The notes below the pieces were generated by a model, which did not search any database, was not told the origin of the DNA, and saw only the letters and a list, made by a program, of their open reading frames with translations. Made by a program: the position numbers and the translations under genes. From positions 1 through 13,678 of the forward strand of contig JANBQS010000676.1 in NCBI GenBank assembly GCA_027577415.1: 13,678 bases of DNA. Direction: 5' to 3'. Source of the DNA: Coemansia sp. RSA 922. Lineage: Eukaryota > Kickxellomycota > Kickxellomycetes > Kickxellales > Kickxellaceae. Below, piece after piece: positions 1 to 6,507 of this stretch. Positions within the stretch are counted from its first letter, which is position 1. Each line of letters opens with the position of its first letter.

Positions 1-84
1 CACATATTGGTAGTCAGCACACTGGTGGCAATTTACGCAGAGATCCAAGCACGAAATGACGGCGAGATCGACTGTTCGGTTGTC

Positions 85-108
85 TGGCGTGTGTGTACAC
101 ACATGCCA
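85..108. repeat. 24-bp near-perfect palindrome
   Basis: The core TGTGTGTACACACA (90-103) is a perfect 14-bp palindrome. TGGC (85-88) and GCCA (105-108) extend the symmetry past one mismatched pair (89/104). It has no loop, so it is more likely a symmetric protein-binding site or a slippage-prone TG/CA tract than an RNA hairpin. Function unknown. Confidence 0.6.
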
Positions 109-355
109 CACAACTTTACTGTTGCTCCTGCTACTATTTCGCTCTGCTCGCTTAAAAAAAAGCTCGAGAACTGCGCTAATTGAATCCTCCCACGCAAAAT
201 ACGTACTTTTTTGTAAAGATTGAAACTAAAAAATGTCTGAAATTTAAGGAATGGAATGAACTGAAGCTGGTCGAGGTATACTTTTCCTTTTCGCCTTAGC
301 AAATACAGACAACTTGCCGATCGTGGGGGGATGATAAATCCATTTCTTGCATTAG

Positions 356-371
356 CACGTGATGTCACGTG
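356..371. promoter_or_regulatory. paired CACGTG E-boxes
   Basis: Two exact CACGTG palindromes lie at 356-361 and 366-371, ten bases apart centre to centre, about one helical turn. CACGTG is the core site of bHLH factors such as Cbf1 or Pho4 in fungi. The pair starts 25 bp beyond the SMC1 stop, so if functional it more likely serves a gene to the left of the window or SMC1 3'-end chromatin. Sites seen directly; use inferred. Confidence 0.35.
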
Positions 372-395
372 GAATAAAATGTAGGGTTAGATATG

Positions 396-3300
396 CTATG
401 CTGGATACTGTTCCAGATCCACGGTCAGAACCCGAGAGCTGTTCTCTTGCTGGTCGCGATAGATGCCCACCAGCGACTGGGCGCGCTCAAAGAGGGCTTG
501 CTTTAGAGATATCACAATGAACTGGAAGCTCGCGTCCTTGGCTGGGCTGGGTTGCACATCCTCAACAGGCGCATCCGGCCTTTTAGCGCGAGCAGCTTGG
601 CGCAGGGAGTAGTGTGACGAGTCAGCAACGTCACCAGCATCATCGATATCTGCAGCATTGTCGCCACCATCAATATCTGCAGCGTTGCCGCCACTGGGCT
701 CGGGCGCATCTCTGGAGCTCGAGGCTGAGCGGGCGTGCTCTCGCAAGTAGTTTGCCAGCTTGGCGACGTTGGCCAAGTCAAGCGCTGCGTCGACTTCGTC
801 CAGCACAAAGAATGGCGCTGGGCGGAATGTCTGCAGCGAGAACAGCAGCGCCAGGGCCGCCACGGTCTTCTCGCCGCCGCTGAGCTGATCCATGTCGCGG
901 AAGCGCTTGAGTGGCGGCATGGCGTGGTATTTGACACCGGCCAAGTAGGGCGACTCGGCGTCTTCGAGCGCAAGATACGCCGTGCCTCCAAGTGGAAAGA
1001 GCGGGCTCTGCGTGAGCGCCTTGTAGGCATGGTCAATGGCAGTGGACAGGTGGTTGTAGCAGCGCATAAACCTGTCGTGCCTCTCCTTGCGCACGGCTTG
1101 GAACGCTGTTTTGGCGTCCTTCGCCTCCTGCCGCGACTCGTTGTGCTCAGCGTCAATGTCGCGCAGGCGGGCCTGCGCAGCCTCCAGGCGCTCGCGGGCA
1201 TGTGGATTCGGGTTGAGCGCGTCAGTCTCGGCCGAGAGACGAGATATGTCGTCTTGGTACTTTTGATCCACCGTCGCTGGCACTCCCGAGCGCGCTTGCT
1301 GCGGCAGCGGCGCATAGTCGGGGACAATATCGTCGGCACCCTGAATGCTGACACTGGACGCCTGCGTATCGACAAGCGACAGCTGAGACATGTACGACTC
1401 TGCAAACTGCGAGTCTGCTCCCGCACCAGCCTCGAGAGCCAGCGCTTGCAGCGAACCACGCACGAGCGGGATGGGAATGTCCTCAATCTTGCACCGACGC
1501 AGTACGGCCGCCTTGTCAGCCACGGCGCGCTCCAGCTCAGTGACCTTTGCGCCGAGCTCCTTGCTGGCAGCATCCAGCTCCTTTTGGCCCTGCTCCAGCT
1601 CGCGCCGGGCTACATGAACCTCGCCCGTCGCGTCGCTGTACTTGCTCGAGAGCACCGCGAGCTCGCTGCGGAGGCCCTCGATCTGAGCAACAAGGCTTGC
1701 CATTTCGCTTTGCTCCCTGCCCAGCTCGGCTTGCTGCAGCCTAAGCGTCTCCACGGTGGACTGGAGGAACTGCGTGAGGTGGTCAAGCTTAGCCGTGGCC
1801 TCGTCAAGCTGCTGCGTCTCAAACGCAAGCTGGTTCTCCAAGCGCGAGAGGTGGGTGGCAAACTGCAAGCGGCGCTCTCCGGCTGCCTCGGTTGCTGGCA
1901 GAAGCGACTTTTCGAATACCTCCAAGCTAGCGATACCCAGCTTGTCGCAAAACGCCGCAAAGATCGGCCGGGCTGCCGTGTGGATCCTAGCGCTGAGCTG
2001 CCGCTGCTCCTCTTTGGCCAGCTCCAGCTCATCGGCAGCCTTGCGCGCAAGTGGGTCGCAGTCACGAAGCTGCGCCTCGACATGCTCGCGCTCGGTAGCA
2101 ACGCCCTGGACCTTGCGCGACAGCGCCTCTACAGACTCTCTGGCAATGTGGTGTCTGGTTTGCAGCCCCGCTAGATGGCTGCTCAGCACTTCTTCCTTGG
2201 CCAGCTTGCGCCGGTCGCGCGCGACGTCGTGTAGCTCCTCGGTTAGGCGGTCGCGAGCCTTGCGCAGATTCTCCACACCAGCCGCCTCCCACCTCTGCGC
2301 CTGAGCGCGATGGCCGCCACTGCCGCTGCTAGTTCCACCCGTAATCAGGCCGCTGCGGTGGATAACCGTGCCATCCAGCGACACTGCCTTGGCCTCAAGC
2401 CTGCGCTCGTAACAAATGTACTTTGCAATATCGGCCGTGTCGCAGATAAGCGCATTGCCACAGGCATGCATCACTGCCGCCTCTACGCTCGGGTCATACT
2501 GCATAACATCGGTAGCAAGACGAGCACCGCGGTGGGCGTGGCGGAGGCCGTCGTTGACCTGATGGGGCTGCAGCGTATCCAAGGGCAGAAAAGTGGCCTG
2601 GCCGGCGCGCTGCTCCTTCATATAGCTGATGCACTCGATCGCTGTGGCCTGGCGGTCTACGACAATGGCATCCATATGCCGGCCCAACACAGTGGCAATT
2701 CCAACATCGTACTTGTGCTGTGTTGGCTTGCACAACTCCGACAGCCGGCCATGAACGCCGGTGAAAATACGTTGCAGCGTGCCGATTGTGTCCTTCAGCT
2801 TGGCCTCGCGTGCCGACTCGCGCTGATCGGCGCGTGCCTGCGATAGCTCCTTCAAGACGCCAGCAAGCTTTTCGTTGAGCTCAATTTCAACGCGTACCAG
2901 GCGCTCGTGCTCGGTCTTGGCTGCATCGGCATCGCGCCTAGCCTGCTGAATCTCTTGCTCGATGCCAGCCACGTCAGATGTGGCCGACTGCCGCTGCTGG
3001 CTATACGAGTGCTCAGAGGCCAGCAGTCCCTCGCGCCGGCTCTGCAGCGCATCAAGCCTGTCGGAGGCGCGGCGCGCAGCTTCAGTCAGCAGCTGAATGC
3101 TCCGGTCCAGGATATCACGCCGATGCGTGTCGTCCACAGAGCTCGCCCGCAGTTGCTCAGACAGGCGGTTGTACTCGGCCATCATGTCGTCGCCAAGCTG
3201 TGGTCCTCGCTGTGCTAGCGACTCTTCGCACTGCTGCTCGAACCGAGTCTCGGCCTCCTTGACGCGAGCGTGCTCGGCGCTAAGCTCGTCGACGACGCTG

Positions 3301-4331
3301 CGCTGGCGCACTGCGTCGGCCTGGGCGCTGGCGACATTCTCTTCGATCTGCTTCGCCTTGCGCTGCGCATGAGCAACCTTTTCGGCCAGGCCAACGACCC
3401 TGGGCTGGCGAGTCTCAATATTTTGCTCGACAAGCTTGATTTGGCGCTCCTGGCGGTTGACGGCCTTGTATGCCTTTGCCTGAGCCTTTTGCTGCGCATG
3501 GAGCGCCGAGTCGAGCTGAGCGCGCTGCTGCGAGGCGTGCGAGATCGAATCGCCATGCAAGGCGCCAATGTCCTGCTTGATGTCGCGGATACGGCCCTCG
3601 GCAACAAAGAGCTTAAAGAGCATGTGCTGCACAGTCAGCGTCGAGCGAAGCTGCATCTTTTTCTCGTACTGCTCAAGCTCTTTGGCTTGCTCGACGATTG
3701 ACTGGACCTCGGCGGCAACAGCGCGCTTTTTGTTGTAGGCAAACGTTGACTTTTCAGCAGCAGCCTCTTGCAGCCGCTCGAGCTCGCTGTACTCTTGCTG
3801 GTAGTCGCACGAGCCACTCATCTGCTCGATTAGTCGTGTCAAGTCCTTGGGCGACTGACTAGCCACGGCTTCTACGTCTCCTTGGAACACCAAAAAGTTC
3901 TTGGCCTTGACCAAGATATCTTGCTTCTCCAGGGCCTCGTTGTAGGTCTTTGGCAAGACGGTGCGGTTGTTGATGCGGTACTCGCTGTCGCCGCTACTGG
4001 TAATGCTACGCTGGAAGACAATCGTGCGCTCCTCATCGTCCTCATAGACGGCCTTGACCCAGGCTCGGCGGGTGCTCTGGTCGCCAGCCTCGTCAATAAT
4101 GTGGCCATTCTGCGTTTCGACGGTCCGTCCACGGTAGACAAGATCCTTGAGCTGCGACGAACGCAAATGCGCAGAGCGCACGCCGAGTACAAAGCTAATG
4201 GCATCCATGAGGTTTGATTTTCCGGCGCCATTTGGGCCAACGACAGCAGTGAAGCTGGAAAAGGGTCCAATGACCTGGTGGCCACGGTACGACTTGAAGT
4301 TCTCGACTTCCAGCTGAACAAGGCGGCCCAT
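396..4331 (-). CDS. SMC1: SMC1, cohesin ATPase subunit
   Basis: This is structural maintenance of chromosomes protein 1. It pairs with SMC3 and the kleisin Scc1/Rad21 to form the nuclear cohesin ring that holds sister chromatids and extrudes loops. The product is 1311 residues from ATG 4331-4329. The open frame runs four codons further to a TTG, but MGRL followed by ENFKSY matches the family start. Walker A GPNGAGKS is at 32-39. SMC1-typical KNFLVFQGDVEA is near 144-155. Coiled coils occupy roughly 170-515 and 690-1070, around a hinge at about 521-686. The signature LSGGEK starts at 1150, Walker B FFVLDE ends at E1179, and VISLK is at 1273-1277. Usual length is about 1225-1235; most of the excess is an acidic insert in the C-terminal head, listed separately. 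All ATPase motifs are intact and no intron is needed. It is divergent from the DUF4112 gene. Confidence 0.97.
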   Translation of the reverse strand: MGRLVQLEVENFKSYRGHQVIGPFSSFTAVVGPNGAGKSNLMDAISFVLGVRSAHLRSSQLKDLVYRGRTVETQNGHIIDEAGDQSTRRAWVKAVYEDDEERTIVFQRSITSSGDSEYRINNRTVLPKTYNEALEKQDILVKAKNFLVFQGDVEAVASQSPKDLTRLIEQMSGSCDYQQEYSELERLQEAAAEKSTFAYNKKRAVAAEVQSIVEQAKELEQYEKKMQLRSTLTVQHMLFKLFVAEGRIRDIKQDIGALHGDSISHASQQRAQLDSALHAQQKAQAKAYKAVNRQERQIKLVEQNIETRQPRVVGLAEKVAHAQRKAKQIEENVASAQADAVRQRSVVDELSAEHARVKEAETRFEQQCEESLAQRGPQLGDDMMAEYNRLSEQLRASSVDDTHRRDILDRSIQLLTEAARRASDRLDALQSRREGLLASEHSYSQQRQSATSDVAGIEQEIQQARRDADAAKTEHERLVRVEIELNEKLAGVLKELSQARADQRESAREAKLKDTIGTLQRIFTGVHGRLSELCKPTQHKYDVGIATVLGRHMDAIVVDRQATAIECISYMKEQRAGQATFLPLDTLQPHQVNDGLRHAHRGARLATDVMQYDPSVEAAVMHACGNALICDTADIAKYICYERRLEAKAVSLDGTVIHRSGLITGGTSSGSGGHRAQAQRWEAAGVENLRKARDRLTEELHDVARDRRKLAKEEVLSSHLAGLQTRHHIARESVEALSRKVQGVATEREHVEAQLRDCDPLARKAADELELAKEEQRQLSARIHTAARPIFAAFCDKLGIASLEVFEKSLLPATEAAGERRLQFATHLSRLENQLAFETQQLDEATAKLDHLTQFLQSTVETLRLQQAELGREQSEMASLVAQIEGLRSELAVLSSKYSDATGEVHVARRELEQGQKELDAASKELGAKVTELERAVADKAAVLRRCKIEDIPIPLVRGSLQALALEAGAGADSQFAESYMSQLSLVDTQASSVSIQGADDIVPDYAPLPQQARSGVPATVDQKYQDDISRLSAETDALNPNPHARERLEAAQARLRDIDAEHNESRQEAKDAKTAFQAVRKERHDRFMRCYNHLSTAIDHAYKALTQSPLFPLGGTAYLALEDAESPYLAGVKYHAMPPLKRFRDMDQLSGGEKTVAALALLFSLQTFRPAPFFVLDEVDAALDLANVAKLANYLREHARSASSSRDAPEPSGGNAADIDGGDNAADIDDAGDVADSSHYSLRQAARAKRPDAPVEDVQPSPAKDASFQFIVISLKQALFERAQSLVGIYRDQQENSSRVLTVDLEQYPA
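531..728 (-). other. acidic repeat insert in SMC1 ATPase head
   Basis: About 66 residues (1202-1267 of SMC1) separate the D-loop helix ending in NYLREHAR from the strand that starts FQFIVISLK. In yeast and human SMC1 these parts are only a few residues apart. The insert is rich in A, D, G and S. It contains a tandem motif NAADID twice, with a weaker third copy, encoded at 642-692, then a basic patch (QAARAKR) and a PSPAK. It looks disordered. Frame and codon style match the rest of the gene, and I see no convincing splice-site pair that would remove it. Confidence 0.8.
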
Positions 4332-4418
4332 TGGTAGATTCAAATTGCAGTGAGTATGGAATTATTATGAAGATGGCAAGTGGGGAGGGAAAGTGAAGTT
4401 GTACGCGCTTGACAATCG

Positions 4419-4433
4419 ACGCGTTTGACGCGT
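4419..4433. promoter_or_regulatory. two MCB (ACGCGT) boxes
   Basis: Exact ACGCGT hexamers lie at 4419-4424 and 4428-4433, nine bases apart start to start, about 90-105 bp upstream of the SMC1 ATG. ACGCGT is the MluI cell-cycle box bound by the MBF complex (Mbp1/Swi6 in budding yeast, Cdc10/Res in fission yeast), which drives G1/S transcription, including of cohesin genes in yeasts. The sites are palindromic and could serve either gene. Confidence 0.6.
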
Positions 4434-4562
4434 TCAAGGTCCAGAGGTAGATTTGATTAAGGATCACAGTTGGTGGTGAATGCGCAGCAAAGGACAATGC
4501 GCGTCAAAGGGGATACAAAAGGCTAATAGCTGTAAAAAGAGCTATCTATATTGCATAAAGAG

Positions 4563-4568
4563 ACGCGT
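4563..4568. promoter_or_regulatory. third MCB (ACGCGT) box
   Basis: A third exact ACGCGT lies 232 bp upstream of the SMC1 ATG and 65 bp upstream of the first DUF4112 ATG. At near 50% GC one such hexamer is expected about every 4 kb, so three in 150 bp of one promoter is notable. Confidence 0.5.
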
Positions 4569-4632
4569 GGTTACTTTTTGGCGTACATTGTGCTTTGCAG
4601 GGGGGTAGCCCTGAGCTTGGCACTACTCAATC

Positions 4633-5406
4633 ATGACGTTGGAGAATGCTTTTAAAGCGGCAGCTGGCGATGCGAAATGCCAAGCATCTTGCCTTCACTT
4701 TTCACGATATCCATACCATTTACTTCTATTCCCCATGCCTAGTCAGCGCTTTGACACTCCAACACACTCGTCGGTGCACTCGACGCCTTCTTCAACACAC
4801 CAGACACGCCCACCACACCAGGCACGCCCAACACATCACCAGGTACACCCAGCTGCAACTTTAAAGCAAGGAAAGGGCGATGCTAGCCTAAAGAAAATAC
4901 GCAACCCGCGGCTTTTGCAGCAGGCAGAAGTCGACAAGCGACTGAAGGCACTGCACAGGCGCGCAAGGTGGCTAGACTCGAGGTTCTCCTGCTTCTGTGG
5001 GATGTTGCGCTTCGGAGTCGAGTCCCTCGTCGGGCTTATCCCAATCATTGGAGACTTTGCTGGAGTGTTCCTGGCCGTGACGTACATGAACACTATCCGC
5101 CGGCGGTTCGACGTGCCGCCGTCGATAGTGTCGCAGATGACCATCAACATTGCCATCGACTTTTGTGTTGGGCTGGTCCCGATACTCGGCGACTTGGTCG
5201 ACACGCTGTTCAAGGCAAACATGAGAAACTACGCGCTAGTTGAAAACTATGTGCTCCAGCAGCGAAAGGCGGCTCAAGATCTGGAAGTCGGCGGAGGTGG
5301 TGGCGGTGAAGGCCTGCAAGAGCCGCGGCCAGGGTACTTTCCAGACTTGCCACTGCGCCTCAACGCCAAATCGGCAGCCAAGGCTGTCGCCATGAGCCGT
5401 CGTTAA
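4633..5406 (+). CDS. DUF4112 family membrane protein
   Basis: The predicted protein has 257 residues. The conserved part (about 112-212) contains two matching hydrophobic blocks, GLIPIIGD at 134-141 and GLVPILGD at 180-187, each followed by a short membrane-like helix and separated by an R/F/PP loop. This doubled GL-P--GD pattern is characteristic of DUF4112 proteins, small membrane proteins of unknown biochemical function common in fungi and bacteria. Residues about 40-75 are rich in H, P, T, S and Q and probably disordered. A poly-glycine run is at 220-225. The first ATG has A at -3. A second in-frame ATG at 4735 (residue 35) would give a 223-residue form beginning just before the low-complexity part, so the true start is open. 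It is divergent from SMC1 and 91 bp upstream of HSC20. Confidence 0.85.
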   Translation: MTLENAFKAAAGDAKCQASCLHFSRYPYHLLLFPMPSQRFDTPTHSSVHSTPSSTHQTRPPHQARPTHHQVHPAATLKQGKGDASLKKIRNPRLLQQAEVDKRLKALHRRARWLDSRFSCFCGMLRFGVESLVGLIPIIGDFAGVFLAVTYMNTIRRRFDVPPSIVSQMTINIAIDFCVGLVPILGDLVDTLFKANMRNYALVENYVLQQRKAAQDLEVGGGGGGEGLQEPRPGYFPDLPLRLNAKSAAKAVAMSRR

Positions 5407-5460
5407 ATTTTGCGGCATTTTCTTCCCCACCCCCAGACCTCAAAACCCCCTTATCTGCTC

Positions 5461-5478
5461 TTATTTATTTATTTATTT
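5461..5478 (+). repeat. ATTT tandem repeat in short intergenic gap
   Basis: About four tandem TTAT/TTTA units lie between the DUF4112 stop and the HSC20 start, followed by a T-rich stretch. In RNA this resembles an AU-rich element or fungal 3'-end efficiency sequence. The gap is only 91 bp, so it probably combines the DUF4112 polyadenylation region with the HSC20 promoter. No AATAAA is present. Confidence 0.45.
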
Positions 5479-5497
5479 GTACTTTTTAACCCTTTAA

Positions 5498-6313
5498 ATG
5501 CATGCTCGAAAGCTATATAAAAGTGTGCGCACCGTCGCTACATATACTGTGGCAGGCAGTTCGCAGCGCTGGTCTTGCCAATTTACACGTGTGCCTAGGT
5601 TAGAGCTCAGGCACACAACGGAAAGTGCCTTTCACTCTAGCACTGCACATATGCGCCAACGACACAACCACTGCTCTCCGGCCGCTGGAGCGCAGCCTGA
5701 AACGCCTGGGCAGGGCAAGATATGCTGGCGCTGCCAACGAGAGAGTGCGCGAACATCACTGCTCTGTGACAACGAGCGATGCCGTGCCATTCAGCCCGTT
5801 GGCAAGGGCATTACCTACTTTGACCTGCTGTCGGACGATGGAAAGCCCTCGTTTGATGTAGACACGGTCGGTCTGCGACAGCGGTTCCTCAGGCTGCAGC
5901 AGATTGTGCACCCTGACAGCTTTTCACAAAAGGAGGATGTGGAGCGAAAGCTTGCCGAGGCCCAGTCCTCATGGATCAACCACGCCTATGCCACGCTCAA
6001 GGACCCACTTTGGCGAGCACGCTACCTGCTAAAGTTGCAAGGAAGGGAGATAGACGAAAAGGACCAGATCGCCGACCCTGAGCTTCTCATGGAGATAATG
6101 GAGTCGCGCGAAGAGATCGAAATGGCAAAAACCGAGACCCAAGTAGCTGACATTAGACTGCGCAACGAGCAAAAGCTCGCTGGCGTTGTTGACAGCTTGT
6201 CGCAGGCGTTTGCCCGTGGCGATTTGGCCCAAGCCCGAGATCTGACCCACCATCTCCAGTACTTGCGCCGCATCTCGCAGACCGTGCATAGCTGGGAGCC
6301 AAGCAACGCCTGA
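5498..6313 (+). CDS. HSCB: HSC20/Jac1 mitochondrial Fe-S J-protein
   Basis: This J-domain co-chaperone delivers the scaffold ISCU/Isu1 to mitochondrial Hsp70 and speeds release of its iron-sulfur cluster. The product is 271 residues. Residues 1-50 are rich in K/R, have no acidic residue before E36, and end in AFHSS, typical of a mitochondrial presequence. A zinc-finger-like set follows: C76, C79, C90, C95. The J domain is at about 105-180, with the catalytic HPD at 138-140. The C-terminal HSC20 three-helix scaffold-binding domain spans about 185-265, with LLMEIMESREEIE typical of the family. Animal HSCB has the N-terminal cysteine domain; yeast Jac1 lacks it. Here the second pair is CX4C rather than CX2C. 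A TATA-like box inside the first codons raises an alternative start at Met52 (5651). Confidence 0.94.
   Translation: MHARKLYKSVRTVATYTVAGSSQRWSCQFTRVPRLELRHTTESAFHSSTAHMRQRHNHCSPAAGAQPETPGQGKICWRCQRESARTSLLCDNERCRAIQPVGKGITYFDLLSDDGKPSFDVDTVGLRQRFLRLQQIVHPDSFSQKEDVERKLAEAQSSWINHAYATLKDPLWRARYLLKLQGREIDEKDQIADPELLMEIMESREEIEMAKTETQVADIRLRNEQKLAGVVDSLSQAFARGDLAQARDLTHHLQYLRRISQTVHSWEPSNA
5514..5523 (+). promoter_or_regulatory. TATA box inside HSC20 N-terminal codons
   Basis: TATATAAAAG is an excellent TATA element but lies 16 bp after the first HSC20 ATG. A transcript starting 25 bp or more downstream would lack that ATG. The next ATG of any frame between about 5545 and 5651 is Met52 of the same frame. 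It may drive a shorter form without the presequence, or the box may be a chance run of codons. Confidence 0.35.
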
Positions 6314-6314
6314 T

Positions 6315-6393
6315 CTGACATGTTTAGACCTCATATCATCACGCCTGAGCTGACATGTCTAGTCCTCATACCATCCCGCCTGAGCTGTCATGT
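6315..6393 (+). repeat. 35-bp tandem repeat, 2.25 copies, after HSC20 stop
   Basis: Unit 1 is 6315-6349, unit 2 is 6350-6384, and a partial third is 6385-6393. Each begins CTG(A/T)CATGT and ends CGCCTGAG. Units 1 and 2 differ at about four positions. The array starts two bases after the HSC20 stop codon, so it lies in the 3' UTR or in the upstream region of the transporter gene. It is too short and imperfect to be a satellite array. Confidence 0.85.
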
Positions 6394-6420
6394 GATGACG
6401 CTGGATATCCATTCTGTGCA

Positions 6421-6497
6421 TTCCTTTACTGCTCTCTTTTGTCCCTTGGCCTTGTAGCATACGCTTGCTCTCTTCTTTGCTACTTACTCCTCTCAAA
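6421..6497 (+). promoter_or_regulatory. pyrimidine-rich tract before transporter gene
   Basis: A long C/T-rich stretch ends about 10 bp before the transporter ATG. Such CT tracts commonly mark the core promoter or transcription start region of strongly expressed filamentous-fungal genes. No TATA box is seen nearby. Confidence 0.4.
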
Positions 6498-6507
6498 TTA
6501 ATTTCAA

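Larger units (their letters stand above)
1..395. other. 3' flank of SMC1, no gene seen
   Basis: This stretch lies beyond the SMC1 stop codon and reaches the left window edge. It is AT-rich in the middle (about 150-300) with T and A runs. A 111-codon minus-strand frame (33-368) has no recognisable domain and an odd composition, so I do not call it a gene. The stretch probably holds the SMC1 3' UTR and the flank of a neighbour outside the window. Two short symmetric elements in it are listed separately. Confidence 0.6.
4332..4632. promoter_or_regulatory. divergent SMC1 / DUF4112 promoter region
   Basis: This 301-bp gap lies between the ATG of SMC1 (leftward) and the first ATG of the DUF4112 gene (rightward), so it must hold both promoters unless they lie inside coding sequence. 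It contains three ACGCGT boxes (listed separately) and a near match ACGCGC at 4403-4408. An AT-rich stretch at about 4515-4560 may be the core promoter of the rightward gene. No canonical TATAAA is seen on either strand. Confidence 0.7.

Noticed and set aside
33..368. 111-codon minus-strand frame beyond SMC1
   Set aside because: No domain or known motif, unusual composition, and AT-rich non-coding style. The region is better explained as 3' flank.
382..390. TAGGGTTAG resembling telomere repeat
   Set aside because: Only 1.5 units; expected by chance. There is no array, so it is not a telomere or interstitial telomeric tract.
531..728. Unspliced intron as explanation for the SMC1 insert
   Set aside because: The frame stays open, base composition matches the exon, no GTAAGT/GTATGT donor with a matching acceptor bounds it, and it encodes a tandem amino-acid motif.
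735..2174. 479-codon plus-strand open frame antisense to SMC1
   Set aside because: It lies wholly within the SMC1 coding region and has no recognisable domain. GC-rich coiled-coil codons suppress stops in the opposite strand, which explains its length.
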